Source: Sphingomonas sp. Leaf67
GTDB lineage: Bacteria > Pseudomonadota > Alphaproteobacteria > Sphingomonadales > Sphingomonadaceae
Direction of reading: 5' to 3'
NCBI RefSeq assembly: GCF_001421965.1
Contig: NZ_LMLP01000002.1
Location: forward strand, 109,287-173,286
DNA length: 64,000 nucleotides
Part shown: positions 1 through 8,300 of the stretch, piece after piece
Layout: each line of letters opens with the position of its first letter
Position numbering within the stretch: the stretch's first letter is position 1
Program-made: the position numbers and the translations under genes
Notes under the pieces: model-generated
Seen by the model: only the letters and a program-made list of their open reading frames with translations
What the model was told of the DNA's origin: nothing
Databases searched by the model: none

Positions 1-1
1 C

Positions 2-211
2 TGTCGAGCGGGGATGAACCCCGCCGGCTTCACAGAAGCCTCGGACAGGTTCAACGATATCTGGATCGCCCGCAAATCCGCCCTCAGCCTCGCGCGCACC
101 CTCATGGTCGCCACCATGGTCATCGCCGTCGGCACCTAATACGCCGTCATCACCGCCGAAGATCGCGATAGTTCGCTGACCGTCGTGCAAGAATATGACC
201 CGTTCGCCTGA
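2..211 (+). pseudogene. Small membrane protein, 5' context cut by window edge, interrupted by in-frame TAA
   Basis: The frame is open from the window edge; an ATG lies at 14-16. It encodes about 41 residues ending in a hydrophobic stretch (LMVATMVIAVGT), then meets TAA at 137-139. The same frame continues open for 23 more codons to TGA at 209-211, with a charged tail ending EYDPFA. The hydrophobic segment runs across the stop (VIAVGT, stop, YAVITA), so the stop probably interrupts a transmembrane helix of a roughly 65-residue protein. A sequencing error or a truly short protein ending at 139 are alternatives. The family is not recognised. Confidence 0.4.
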
Positions 212-264
212 CCGGGTGGGGGGCCAAGAGGTCCCCGCGCCTCTCGGCGCAACGAAAGGGGGGC

Positions 265-287
265 GGGGCGGGCATCGAGCCCGCCCC
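265..287. terminator. GC-rich hairpin between convergent genes
   Basis: A perfect 9-bp stem GGGGCGGGC / GCCCGCCCC with a 5-base loop lies between the end of the first reading frame (211) and the stop of the convergent gene at 356. There is no T-run, so it could act as a bidirectional terminator or a transcript-end stabiliser. Confidence 0.45.
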
Positions 288-355
288 GACCCCGCGCTTC
301 GCGCCCCGATCGGTAACTTGGTAGAGAACCGCTCTGTCGTGTCGCAGCCCTGCAA

Positions 356-682
356 TTACCCCCGCGCGGTCCGCACTGGTGGCAATGCCTCGAACGCCGC
401 GACCAGCGCTGGATCACGCAGCAGCGTCGTCCACGGGCCGCCATAGGTCCGCGATGCCAGATAGAAGGTGGCGCTGACACACTCGACCATTCGGCAGCGC
501 TCCAGTGTGTCGACCAGCGAATGTCCCCGGCCATGCCGGGCGACGATGTCATGCAGGTCCGCCCGCATCAACGTCCCGCAACCCGAGCAACGCGTTCGGA
601 CCCGCGCGTTCATCCGCAGCATCTCGCCTGCGCTTTCCATCCAGCGGGGCCACAGGGCGACGATGTTGGCAGCAGAGGGCAT
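356..682 (-). CDS. Small four-cysteine zinc-ribbon-like hypothetical protein
   Basis: This 108-residue protein starts at the ATG in MPSAANIVALW. An in-frame ATG 39 bases upstream (721) is possible but adds an Arg-rich segment that looks untranslated. It has two cysteine pairs (RCSGCGTLM and ERCRMVEC) that would fit one zinc site, and a central segment RADLHDIVARHGRGHSL. Its function is unknown. It is divergent from the DUF3768 gene across a hairpin-rich spacer. A GGAGG stands about 13 bases upstream, which is far for a ribosome site, so the start is uncertain. Confidence 0.6.
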   Translation of the reverse strand: MPSAANIVALWPRWMESAGEMLRMNARVRTRCSGCGTLMRADLHDIVARHGRGHSLVDTLERCRMVECVSATFYLASRTYGGPWTTLLRDPALVAAFEALPPVRTARG

Positions 683-806
683 GGACGGACGATGCCTCCG
701 ATCGCCGCGGTCGTCCAGCATCAGCCGGGGCGATGGCTGTCCCTCCTGACCGACAGTCGGGGGGCCTTTCGGGCTCCGACGTCCTGGCCGGTGCGCTCCC
801 GCGCGC

Positions 807-825
807 AAGCCCGCGAGGCGGGCTT
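807..825. other. Perfect hairpin in the divergent spacer upstream of the DUF3768 gene
   Basis: AAGCCCGC and GCGGGCTT form an 8-bp stem around a GAG loop. A second, smaller hairpin (CCCCGA / TCGGGG, 898-912) lies about 20 bases before the DUF3768 start codon. Together they make the 5' leader of that gene strongly structured. Their function is not known. Confidence 0.45.
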
Positions 826-933
826 CTCCACTCGCGTTTCGACCCTTCGGGTGCGCGCCCTCGCCTGTCACCGGCCGTCCTGTCGCCTGTCGAAAGGCCC
901 CGATCGTCGGGGTTTGAATGGCTGGAGACCATC

Positions 934-1326
934 ATGACCAAGCAAACGCCGCAACCCGACCGCGCCAAGGGTGGCACCTACGAAATCGCCCGCCTCAACG
1001 ACTGGCTGCGCGACAACATCCATGCGCCCGGTCGCAACCGTGTGGTGATGACCCGCGGGGTGGCCGAACTGATCGGTGACGTCAGCCTGTTCCGGAATTT
1101 CCGCAAGCGCGCCGAGCTTCTCCGCGCCGTTCGCGCCTATGACGGTTTCGATCAGTCGATCGACCCGCATGGCGAGCGTGACATGGGCCGGTTCGCGTTC
1201 GAGGGCACCGATTGCTACTGGAAGATCGACTATTACAACGCCGATCTCACCGCAGGCTCGGAGTATCCGGCCGATCCCTCCCAGACCACCCGCGTCCTCA
1301 TGATCATGCGCGTCGACGAATGGTGA
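934..1326 (+). CDS. DUF3768 domain-containing protein
   Basis: This 130-residue protein matches the DUF3768 pattern: an N-terminal LNDWLR helix, RNRVVMTRGVAEL, a central AVRAYDGFDQSIDPHGERDMG stretch, and the characteristic CYWKIDYYN followed by TTRVLMIM near the C-terminus. The biochemical role of the family is unknown; it is common on alphaproteobacterial plasmids and islands. The ATG at 934 was chosen because the family begins about here; a longer open frame upstream runs through hairpin-forming sequence. A strong hairpin follows the stop within 10 bases. Confidence 0.85.
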   Translation: MTKQTPQPDRAKGGTYEIARLNDWLRDNIHAPGRNRVVMTRGVAELIGDVSLFRNFRKRAELLRAVRAYDGFDQSIDPHGERDMGRFAFEGTDCYWKIDYYNADLTAGSEYPADPSQTTRVLMIMRVDEW

Positions 1327-1335
1327 TCGCGTCTG

Positions 1336-1358
1336 GCCCCGGCGCGGCGCGCCGGGGC
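1336..1358 (+). terminator. Terminator-like hairpin after the DUF3768 gene
   Basis: A perfect 10-bp GC stem (GCCCCGGCGC / GCGCCGGGGC, 3-base loop) starts 10 bases after the DUF3768 stop and is followed by TTGGTCC. There is only a weak T-tract, but the position and stem strength suit transcript termination. Confidence 0.55.
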
Positions 1359-1360
1359 TT

Positions 1361-1716
1361 GGTCCTCTCGATCATCAGGATCGGCCAATGACCATCCGGG
1401 ATCGCCCATGAGGTTCCCATCACCAATGCAGTAAAGCGCAATCTATCGGCGCGGGATCGCCTTCCTCTCCCGGCCCCTCCCCCACCACTGTTGAAAAGGC
1501 TCTATCGTCGACACTTTGCCATCGTGACGACCGGGCAGGGCCGGCGTCAAGAATGCGCGGTGCCCCCAATTTTGCCGTGGCTTTCGCTGGCGCTCCCGCC
1601 CACGACAAAATCGGCACCCCCACGCCCCGCTTCGCGGCCGCTGCCGCGGTCCTGTGATCCCAATCCTGCCCGATCGTCAGCCCGACCCCGTCGTAAACGA
1701 ACAGACGGAGGTTCAC
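1361..1716. other. Intergenic stretch without a supported gene
   Basis: Nothing protein-coding is convincing here. Frames on both strands are shadows rich in Arg, Pro and Ser. A ribosome site (ACGGAG, 1703-1708) at the right edge belongs to the next small gene. Confidence 0.5.
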
Positions 1717-1860
1717 ATGCAAACTCAGACCGCACGCACCCAGGCATGGCTCGCTGATCTGGCCAAGATCCAAGTAGAAATCGCAGCCCATGGGATGCCG
1801 GAGGCACCGCGTCCCACGCGCAAGCGTACCCGCAAGCTCAAACCGCTCTGGGAGGAGTGA
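1717..1860 (+). CDS. Small basic hypothetical protein (47 aa)
   Basis: The ATG at 1717 follows ACGGAG with good spacing. The product begins MQTQTARTQAWL, has a short amphipathic helix (LADLAKIQVEIAAHG), and ends in a Lys/Arg-rich tail (TRKRTRKLKPLW). The open frame extends a little further upstream, but the ribosome site favours this start. The basic tail suggests nucleic-acid binding, which is inference only. Three or four hairpins follow directly. Confidence 0.5.
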   Translation: MQTQTARTQAWLADLAKIQVEIAAHGMPEAPRPTRKRTRKLKPLWEE

Positions 1861-1865
1861 GCGTT

Positions 1866-1917
1866 GTTGCAGGCGGCTCAGCCGCCTGCAACCGTACCGC
1901 GGGCGTGCGGTACGGTT
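1866..1917. repeat. Two overlapping perfect hairpins
   Basis: The first stem is GTTGCAGGCGGC / GCCGCCTGCAAC (1866-1877 and 1881-1892, loop TCA). The second is AACCGTACCGC / GCGGTACGGTT (1890-1900 and 1907-1917). They share three bases (1890-1892), so the two full stems cannot form at once; this could be a mutually exclusive structure or a protein-binding palindrome array. It starts five bases after the stop of the 47-aa gene. Confidence 0.6.
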
Positions 1918-1968
1918 GAAAGCGGGGTCGAAGAGTACGCGACACACGTCATGGGCGCAGAATGCGAA

Positions 1969-1994
1969 AAAGGGAGGCTTTTCAGCCTCCCTTT
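1969..1994 (-). terminator. Rho-independent terminator, leftward
   Basis: Read on the minus strand, an 11-bp stem AAAGGGAGGCT / AGCCTCCCTTT with a 4-base loop runs into a short T-run (TTTTT, then CGC). It lies about 210 bases downstream of the phosphoribosyltransferase stop at 2202, so it probably ends that leftward transcript. Confidence 0.65.
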
Positions 1995-2078
1995 CCCTAT
2001 TTGCGCCACCCGCTTCGTGGCTTCCCGATACTTTCCCCTTATGGGTATGACCTCGGGACACGGTGCCAGCACGGACCT

Positions 2079-2098
2079 GCAAGGTTTTTACACCTTGC
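2079..2098. repeat. Short hairpin
   Basis: GCAAGGT and ACCTTGC pair around a TTTTAC loop. It is one more palindrome in the 1.86-2.1 kb hairpin cluster. No gene is visible between 1995 and 2201. Confidence 0.4.
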
Positions 2099-2201
2099 CT
2101 CATATTTAACGACCCTGAGGTTGATACAAGGTCGTGGATCGCTCCAAACTGCCCTCTAGCTAGGCATTATGGCGCGCGCGGTCAAGATCATGATTTTGCC
2201 C

Positions 2202-2924
2202 TTACACACCGCTAAGAAAGCAGACGCCTGCTACCTCGGCACCAAGCTGGTTCTGCAGGATTTCCCTTATCGATAGCAGCGACGATCCGCTGGCGAACAG
2301 GTCATCCACGACGAGAATGCGCTTGTCACGCAGCTCCGGGGGCTCTCCCGCCAGCGCAAACGCCCCGAAGAACGGGCGAAGCCCGACATTGATGTCCTTT
2401 GCCTGATAGGCTGCCGTTGGCTCCATCTGCTCCCAGGCGTGCAGCTGCGAGGCAAATGCGCCTCTCAGGCCCGGCCGCATGCGAGGTGGCGCAGCGCGGG
2501 CGTCCGCCAGAAGCTCACCGACCTGCCGTTTCCGCAGGAAGGCGGGATCCAGGAGCGGTGCGCCGGATACGTCGGAGACCAAAGCAGCGAATTGCGCGCA
2601 GAAGGGCGCCGAAGACGGGATCGGCAGGCAATGATCAAAGCCCTGCAGATCCCCCTTCACCTTCTCGAGGATTTGCCGGGCGCGCATCAGGAGCTGCTGT
2701 GCCCAGAAGGGCGCGATGGAGAAGCCCCGTCGTGCCTTCAACGCATGCATCAGGGGATTGCCATCGTCGCGACGATCGCCCTTCTGGTTTCGGCTATAGA
2801 CGTGAATGAGCCGGATGCCCTTCAGCCTCCCGAAGGTAGGGTTCGCTTCAACCGACGTATCGACACCATTCTGGTGAGCGTCATTGACCGTCACGACCTT
2901 CGTCGCCGACACCACAATACCCAT
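2202..2924 (-). CDS. Phosphoribosyltransferase-domain protein
   Basis: This 240-residue protein carries a clear PRPP-binding loop, VVDDLFASGSS, at about residues 205-215, preceded by a LPIPSS segment (about 100) typical of PRTase folds of the ComF or orotate type. The N-terminal half includes HVYSRNQKGDRRD, which may form the flexible hood. The substrate is unknown. There is no N-terminal zinc finger as in classical ComF. The ATG at 2924 has GAAGGG just upstream. It lies 131 bases downstream of the treble-clef-like gene on the same strand, so the two may be cotranscribed. It could be salvage, competence-related or defence-related; the context does not decide. Confidence 0.7.
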   Translation of the reverse strand: MGIVVSATKVVTVNDAHQNGVDTSVEANPTFGRLKGIRLIHVYSRNQKGDRRDDGNPLMHALKARRGFSIAPFWAQQLLMRARQILEKVKGDLQGFDHCLPIPSSAPFCAQFAALVSDVSGAPLLDPAFLRKRQVGELLADARAAPPRMRPGLRGAFASQLHAWEQMEPTAAYQAKDINVGLRPFFGAFALAGEPPELRDKRILVVDDLFASGSSLLSIREILQNQLGAEVAGVCFLSGV

Positions 2925-3055
2925 ACCAGCCCTTCACACCTCGTGGTCTCGAGCCCGTAGGCGCTCAGATGAGGCAAGCCACTGGACGATGCAATGCCGT
3001 AATATTTTCGGGCTCGTCCGGCTCTATGCACGAGCTCGGGCGTCAAACTGCGCGC

Positions 3056-3532
3056 CTAGCCAGAGAACCTGTCTGTCCGTCGCTGCACCACGGTCTGGCT
3101 GAGAATACGGCGATCTATTTTTACCTTCCAGGCCGCTTGGCGATCGCTCAACTTTCTCTTGAGCTTGGTGCTATGAAGGAACTGATATTCGCTCCCGTAT
3201 AGAAAGCCCTTGCGCCTGGCATATTCGATGACCGACTCGTTTGCATTGGCCGATGCGTCGCTCCGGATCCTTTTCAATCCGTCGAAGAGGTTGCCGGTAT
3301 CGATGCCCAGAAATCGATTGATGCATATGTTGCCGACATAGGTCTCACGCTGCGTGAGACGGTTCCGGATATAGCAATGTTCCAGAATTTGCTGTGCGCA
3401 GGGGCAATGGTCGGGCTCATCACTGATCTCGGCATACATCAGGTCCCACTCCGATCGTGCGGATTCAAAATCTTTCGCAACTGACCGAGGCAGGATGTGG
3501 GCCTTCAACCGCTCGAAGTTATGACCTTCCAT
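3056..3532 (-). CDS. Treble-clef/HNH-like zinc protein of unknown function
   Basis: This 158-residue protein begins MEGHNFERLK. It has cysteines at 43, 45, 53 and 70 in the pattern CPC-x7-C and VGNICINRF. This arrangement recalls small viral and phage proteins with a CxC, C and VGNxC signature that probably fold as a zinc-binding treble clef. The C-terminal half is basic (STKLKRKLSDRQAAWKVKIDRR), which suits nucleic-acid binding. No catalytic His-Asn-His set is evident, so nuclease activity is not claimed. It precedes the phosphoribosyltransferase gene on the same strand. Confidence 0.6.
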   Translation of the reverse strand: MEGHNFERLKAHILPRSVAKDFESARSEWDLMYAEISDEPDHCPCAQQILEHCYIRNRLTQRETYVGNICINRFLGIDTGNLFDGLKRIRSDASANANESVIEYARRKGFLYGSEYQFLHSTKLKRKLSDRQAAWKVKIDRRILSQTVVQRRTDRFSG

Positions 3533-3686
3533 CTGCCGTGACCCCCTGAGAGGATTTTTGACATATTTTCAGCGCGCAAGCGATACCCAAGCGCTGGAGG
3601 TCATTCCGGGGTGGAACAGAAAATCAGTTGGGCTACATGAAAACATCAGTTGGGCATTAGCGCCGGCGCGCGATAGGGACATTGAG

Positions 3687-4175
3687 ATGGACGAGACCTT
3701 GAATACGATCGAACTGGCGACCGAATTGACGATCGCCTGGTTGGGAAATCCCAATACCCGTGCCGACGCTGATGCCGTCCCCGCTTTCCTCAACTCGATG
3801 CACGCAGCCGTGAACGCGCTGGCCGGCGATGTTGTCGAGCCCGCGTCCGAACAGCCCGCCGAGCATGTGGCGGCCGTGAGCGTGAGGAAGTCGCTTGCCA
3901 GCAAGGATCACATCATTTCGATGATCGACGGCAAGCCCTACAAAACCCTGCGTCGCCACTTGTCGACCCACGGGCTGACCCCCGAAGAGTATCGCACGCG
4001 CTACAACCTCAAGGCGGATTATCCGATGGTGGCGCAAGGCTATTCGGAAGCGCGCCGCGATATGGCGAAAAAGATCGGCTTGGGCCGCAAGCCCTCGAAG
4101 ACTGTCGCTGCAGAAGCGCCAACCACGGAGCCCAAGCGGCGCGGCCGAAAGCCGGCCCAGGCTGAGCCGGCCTGA
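3687..4175 (+). CDS. mucR: MucR/Ros-family transcriptional regulator
   Basis: The 162-residue protein has the MucR core: SLASKDHIISMIDGKPYKTLRRHLS, then GLTPEEYRTRYNLKADYPMVA and MAKKIGLGRK. MucR proteins are zinc-finger-derived, H-NS-like repressors that bind AT-rich DNA. The paired cysteines of the Ros zinc finger are absent here (SMIDG replaces the C-containing segment), while the RRHLSTH histidines remain. The C-terminus ends in an AT-hook-like KRRGRKP. The ATG at 3687 was chosen because MDETLNTIELA is a typical family start; the longer open frame adds no recognisable sequence. Confidence 0.85.
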   Translation: MDETLNTIELATELTIAWLGNPNTRADADAVPAFLNSMHAAVNALAGDVVEPASEQPAEHVAAVSVRKSLASKDHIISMIDGKPYKTLRRHLSTHGLTPEEYRTRYNLKADYPMVAQGYSEARRDMAKKIGLGRKPSKTVAAEAPTTEPKRRGRKPAQAEPA

Positions 4176-4182
4176 CTGCGTA

Positions 4183-4205
4183 GCGCCCACGACAACGATG
4201 GGCGC
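4183..4205 (+). terminator. Hairpin after mucR
   Basis: GCGCCCA and TGGGCGC form a 7-bp stem 7 bases after the mucR stop. There is no T-run; it is a possible terminator. Confidence 0.35.
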
Positions 4206-4297
4206 GGTCACCTTCGCACCCATCGCTTGCGTGCCTTGGGCTTGCGTCCCCCGACGCAACATGCGCGTTGGACAGCCACCATCGCACAAGGACCACC

Positions 4298-4504
4298 ATG
4301 AGCGACGCCGCCCTCGTCAACGTCAACACCGCCACGGCTGAGGAACTCGATGCCGTGCCCGAGCTCAAGGGCCATGGCTTCGAGATCGTCCGTTACCGCC
4401 AGGAGCGCGGCTCATTCACCGACCTGCGCCAGCTTGATGAAGTGCCTGGGCTTGCCGGAAAGGCCGACGGTGGACGATCAGCGCTGACGGTCGGCGAGGG
4501 CTGA
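4298..4504 (+). CDS. Helix-hairpin-helix (ComEA-like) small protein
   Basis: This 68-residue protein contains VNVNTATAEELDAVPELKGHGFEIVRYR followed by FTDLRQLDEVPGL, the double helix-hairpin-helix pattern of ComEA-type DNA-binding domains. It lacks a signal peptide, so it is probably a cytoplasmic non-specific DNA-binding protein. The ATG at 4298 gives the standard family start. It converges with the SOS operon's last gene, with four bases between stops. Confidence 0.75.
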   Translation: MSDAALVNVNTATAEELDAVPELKGHGFEIVRYRQERGSFTDLRQLDEVPGLAGKADGGRSALTVGEG

Positions 4505-4508
4505 CGAC

Positions 4509-4748
4509 CTACCGCCGGAAGATCGGAATCGACGACACGGACGCATGACCGCGTCGACCGCACCCGCGGCAGCGTAGCCGGATGACCTTGGATGACACCT
4601 CGCCGTCGCCCTTGAAACGGCCGAGGATATTGGCAGCCGGCATGTTCATGGTGCGGCCACAGGCGCATACAATCCGCATATCCGCACGGTCCGCCGCCCA
4701 TTCGCCCAGCGTGCTGTAGGGTGCCTCGATCGTCGGTCGCTTGCTCAC
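4509..4748 (-). CDS. Small zinc-ribbon protein, last gene of the mutagenesis operon
   Basis: This 79-residue protein has cysteine pairs in IVCACGRTM and LRCRGCGRRGH, a four-Cys zinc ribbon. The start is GTG (4748-4746), which overlaps the stop of the preceding gene in a GTGA arrangement, so translation is probably coupled. Its function is unknown. Its place in the operon suggests induction together with the error-prone polymerase. Confidence 0.65.
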   Translation of the reverse strand: MSKRPTIEAPYSTLGEWAADRADMRIVCACGRTMNMPAANILGRFKGDGEVSSKVIRLRCRGCGRRGHASVSSIPIFRR

Positions 4749-5032
4749 AGCGGCGAGACGTCCTCATAGCGTCCTGCTTTTCGAAGTTGGCGCACGATTC
4801 CATTGAATGCGGCGGTTACGCCCTGGGTGCGACCGAGCTCGTTCGACTGGGAGGCGGCGTCCCAGTAGAGCTCCAGCGGCCAGCGTTCCGGGCAATGGGG
4901 TAGCAGGCAGCGCAGTGCGAGCCGCACCTCTATTCCGTCGACCTTCGTCTCGGAACAGCGGGCAACGCCGGCGCGCAGGATATGCACCGAGAGCGCGATC
5001 ACGACGCGCTGGTGTCTGGGCAAATGCGTCAC
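4745..5032 (-). CDS. Hypothetical protein directly downstream of dnaE2
   Basis: This 95-residue protein begins at GTG 5032, four bases after the dnaE2 stop, and reads VTHLPRHQRVVIALSVHI. It includes DGIEVRLALRCLLPHCPERWPLEL and ends AGRYEDVSPL. No domain is recognised. The open frame runs upstream inside dnaE2, but that part is Ser/Thr/Arg-rich shadow sequence. There is no clear ribosome site, which fits coupling to dnaE2 translation. Confidence 0.6.
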   Translation of the reverse strand: MTHLPRHQRVVIALSVHILRAGVARCSETKVDGIEVRLALRCLLPHCPERWPLELYWDAASQSNELGRTQGVTAAFNGIVRQLRKAGRYEDVSPL

Positions 5033-5036
5033 GGGA

Positions 5037-8000
5037 TCAATGGAAGTCGTGCGACTTGAAGCGCACGACATCCTCCGGATCGGCACCCTCCGCGTGAGGT
5101 GGCCAGTAGAAGTTGCGGGGCTCCGGGCTCCATCCCTTGTCGCCGCGGTCCGGGGAGCCGGGGTGCTGGGCCGCATCACCTCGCCCGGTGCGGTGGGGGA
5201 AGGACATGTCGCCCACGCGGTGCAGAAGATCACCGTGATCGATGATCCGGTCACAGATGACGTGGATCACCTCCCCTTCCTTCTGCACCCGCCCTTTCAG
5301 GCCGACCATGGAGGCCGACATGACGGTACGGCGCTGCGCTTCGAAACGGTCCGGCCAGAGGATGCCATTCGCAATCCCCGTCTCGTCCTCGATCGTGATG
5401 AAAAGGACGCCCTTGGCCGACCCGGGTTTTTGACGGACGAGGATGATCCCGGCGACCTCGACGTGCCGGCCGTCGCGGACGCTAGCGAGGTCGGCGCAGC
5501 GCGTAACGCCGCGGCGGGCCAGCTCGTCCCGCACGAATGTGAGCGGGTGGGCGCGAAGGGATAATTGCAGGTTGCGATAGTCCTCGATCACCTCGCGGCC
5601 GTCGGTTAGGGCGCGTAGCGCCACCTCTGGCTCGACCCCTTCCGCGCTCAGCGTTTCCGCCGCGCGATCGGCTGCCGCAAAGAGCGGTAGCGGCGCTTCG
5701 CCGAGCCCCCTCACCTTCCACAGCCCTTGCCGGCGATCGGCGCCGAAGCCGTGAAAAGCATCTCCGTCCGCGAGCTTCTCGATCGCGGCACGCTGCGCGC
5801 CCGAGCGCCGCCAAACGTCCTCGACGCTCTCGTAAGTCGTCGTGCTGCGCGCCGCGACGATCTTGGCACCGTCCGCGTTCGAAAGGCCGCGGATCACCCG
5901 CAGGCCCAGTCGCACCGCCAGATAGCGTCCGCCGGTTCGCTCCAGCGTACAGTCCCAGCGGCTCGCATTGACGCAAGGCTGACGCACCTCGACGCCATGC
6001 TCGCGCGCGTCGCGCACGATCTGGGCGGGTGCGTAGAAGCCCATCGGCTGCGCATTCATGAGGGCCGCGCAAAACACGTCGGGATGATGGTGTTTCATCC
6101 ACGACGAAGCATAGGAGATTTTCGCGAAACTCGCCGCGTGGCTCTCGGGGAAGCCGTAGGAGCCGAAGCCTTCGAGCTGGCGGAAGGTGCGCTCGGCGAA
6201 CTCGCGCGGATAGCCGCGCTCGACCATGCCCTCGATCAGCTTTCCGCTGAAATGGCTGACCCCGCCGGTAAACTTGAAGGTCGCCATGGCCCGGCGAAGC
6301 TGGTCCGCCTCGGCAGGCGTGAACCCGGCACCGACGATGGCGACCTTCATCGCCTGCTCTTGAAAGAGCGGTACGCCGAGTGTCTTTTCCAGCACCGCGC
6401 GTAGCTCGGGCCGGGGATATTCCGGCTTCTCCAAGCCTTCGCGCCGGCGAAGGTAGGGATGAACCATGTCGCCTTGGATCGGCCCGGGCCTGACGATCGC
6501 GACCTGGATGACGAGATCGTAGAAGCGCCGCGGCTTCATGCGCGGCAGCATGCTCATCTGAGCACGGCTCTCGATCTGGAAGGTGCCGAGCGTGTCCGCC
6601 TTCTGGATCATGGCGTACACATCAGGATCGTCGTCCTGCAGGTCCTTCAGCTCGACATGCAGCCCCTTGTCCGCCTCCAGCATGTTGAAGGCGCGGTTCA
6701 TGCAGCCGAGCATTCCCAGGCCAAGGACGTCGACCTTCATGAACTTCAGGCTGTCGATATCGTCCTTGTCCCATTCGATGATCTGGCGATCTTCCATCGC
6801 GGCCGGTTCGATCGGAACGAGGTCATCAAGGCGGTCGTGGGTCAGCACGAACCCGCCAGGGTGTTGTGACATATGCCGTGGCACCCCGATCAGCTTGCGA
6901 GCGAGATCGAGCGTGAGGCGCAGTCGGCGATCAGCGATGTCGAGGTTGAGCTCGTCGACCTGCTTCTCGCCGACACCCTCGGCCGACCATCCCCAGACCA
7001 AGCCAGCCAGCGACGAGGTCAGGTCTTCCGGCAGGCCCAGTGCCTTGCCTACGTCGCGCACCGCGCCGCGCGCGCGGTACCGGGTCACGACCGCGGTTAG
7101 CGCAGAATGGTTGCGTCCGTAGGTCTCGTATATCCACTGGATGATCTCCTCGCGGCGCTCATGCTCGAAGTCGACATCGATGTCGGGCGGCTCGCGCCGC
7201 TCGCCCGAGACGAAACGCTCGAAGAGCAACTCGTGCTTGATCGGATCGATGGAGGTGACGCCCAGCACGAAACAGACGCACGAATTGGCCGCCGAGCCGC
7301 GCCCTTGGCAGAGGATTCCCCGCCTCCGTGCCTCGCGGACGATCGCGTACACGGTCAGGAAATAGGGTGCGTAGCCGAGCTCGCCGATCAGCCGCATCTC
7401 ATGTGCGATCTGGTTGGTGTAGGCCTCCGGCACCGTGCCGTCGAACATCCGTTCGACGGCCTCGGTCGCCAGTGTCTCCAACGCCTCCTGCGCGCTCAGT
7501 CCTTCGATAAGGCGTTCGTGCGGATACTGGTAAGCCAGTTCGCCGAGATCGAAGGTGCACAGCTTGGCGATGTCGACGCTCGCCTGCAGCGCGTCGGGAT
7601 AGGCGCGGAAGCGCCGCACCATCTCGTCGGGTGATTTCAGCGCGCGGTCAGCGTTCACTTCGCGCCGGTAGCCTAGCTCGTCGACGGTGCACTTCTCGCG
7701 AACGGCGGTGACGACATCCTGCAGCAGCCGCGCCTCAGGTGCGTGATACAGCACGTCGCCGGTCACGACCGCACGCACGCCAGCCCCGCCGGCTTGTCGC
7801 GCCAGCGCATCGATGCGTACCGCATCGCCGGGTCGCCGGCGCTGGAACAACGCCATGTAGCCGCGGCGCCCGTACACCGCCTTCAGGTCCTTCAGCGCAG
7901 CTGAGTTATCGTCATCCGCCTCGTGTGGCAGCAGGATAGCGATGACGTCCTCGGACCAAGGCCCAAGGTCATGCCAATGGAGAAGGCACCCGCCCTTCCC

Positions 8001-8300
8001 CGCCCGCTTCTTGCCGACGGTGAGGAGCCGCGTGATCCGCGACCAGGCAGCCCGGTCTGTTGGGTAGAGCAACAGGCGCCTGCCGCAGGACAGATCGACC
8101 CGCGTGCCCGCAATCGACCGGATACCGGTCGCCTTCTGCGCCTCCCAGGCGCGGACGACACCACCGACCGTGCCGATGTCGCTCACACCGATCGCAGGAT
8201 AGCCGAGCAAGGCGGCCGCCGCGAAGAGCTCTTCCGGCGATGATGCGCCGCGCAGCAGCGAGAAATGCGTCAGCACCTGCAGTTCGACATAATGGGTCAT
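5037..8300 (-). CDS. dnaE2: Error-prone DNA polymerase III alpha subunit DnaE2 (ImuC)
   Basis: This 1087-residue C-family polymerase carries out mutagenic lesion bypass with ImuA and ImuB. It starts [22 protein letters not shown], the PHP-domain opening typical of DnaE2. GRGSAANS (333-340) and the catalytic Asp pair in PDIDVDF (372-378) are intact, and the third acidic site lies in [10 protein letters not shown]. HhH and OB-fold regions follow (for example [17 protein letters not shown]). The ATG at 8300 overlaps the imuB stop as ATGA. Length and motifs indicate a full, active enzyme. It is the third gene of the LexA-boxed operon. Confidence 0.95.
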   Translation of the reverse strand: MTHYVELQVLTHFSLLRGASSPEELFAAAALLGYPAIGVSDIGTVGGVVRAWEAQKATGIRSIAGTRVDLSCGRRLLLYPTDRAAWSRITRLLTVGKKRAGKGGCLLHWHDLGPWSEDVIAILLPHEADDDNSAALKDLKAVYGRRGYMALFQRRRPGDAVRIDALARQAGGAGVRAVVTGDVLYHAPEARLLQDVVTAVREKCTVDELGYRREVNADRALKSPDEMVRRFRAYPDALQASVDIAKLCTFDLGELAYQYPHERLIEGLSAQEALETLATEAVERMFDGTVPEAYTNQIAHEMRLIGELGYAPYFLTVYAIVREARRRGILCQGRGSAANSCVCFVLGVTSIDPIKHELLFERFVSGERREPPDIDVDFEHERREEIIQWIYETYGRNHSALTAVVTRYRARGAVRDVGKALGLPEDLTSSLAGLVWGWSAEGVGEKQVDELNLDIADRRLRLTLDLARKLIGVPRHMSQHPGGFVLTHDRLDDLVPIEPAAMEDRQIIEWDKDDIDSLKFMKVDVLGLGMLGCMNRAFNMLEADKGLHVELKDLQDDDPDVYAMIQKADTLGTFQIESRAQMSMLPRMKPRRFYDLVIQVAIVRPGPIQGDMVHPYLRRREGLEKPEYPRPELRAVLEKTLGVPLFQEQAMKVAIVGAGFTPAEADQLRRAMATFKFTGGVSHFSGKLIEGMVERGYPREFAERTFRQLEGFGSYGFPESHAASFAKISYASSWMKHHHPDVFCAALMNAQPMGFYAPAQIVRDAREHGVEVRQPCVNASRWDCTLERTGGRYLAVRLGLRVIRGLSNADGAKIVAARSTTTYESVEDVWRRSGAQRAAIEKLADGDAFHGFGADRRQGLWKVRGLGEAPLPLFAAADRAAETLSAEGVEPEVALRALTDGREVIEDYRNLQLSLRAHPLTFVRDELARRGVTRCADLASVRDGRHVEVAGIILVRQKPGSAKGVLFITIEDETGIANGILWPDRFEAQRRTVMSASMVGLKGRVQKEGEVIHVICDRIIDHGDLLHRVGDMSFPHRTGRGDAAQHPGSPDRGDKGWSPEPRNFYWPPHAEGADPEDVVRFKSHDFH

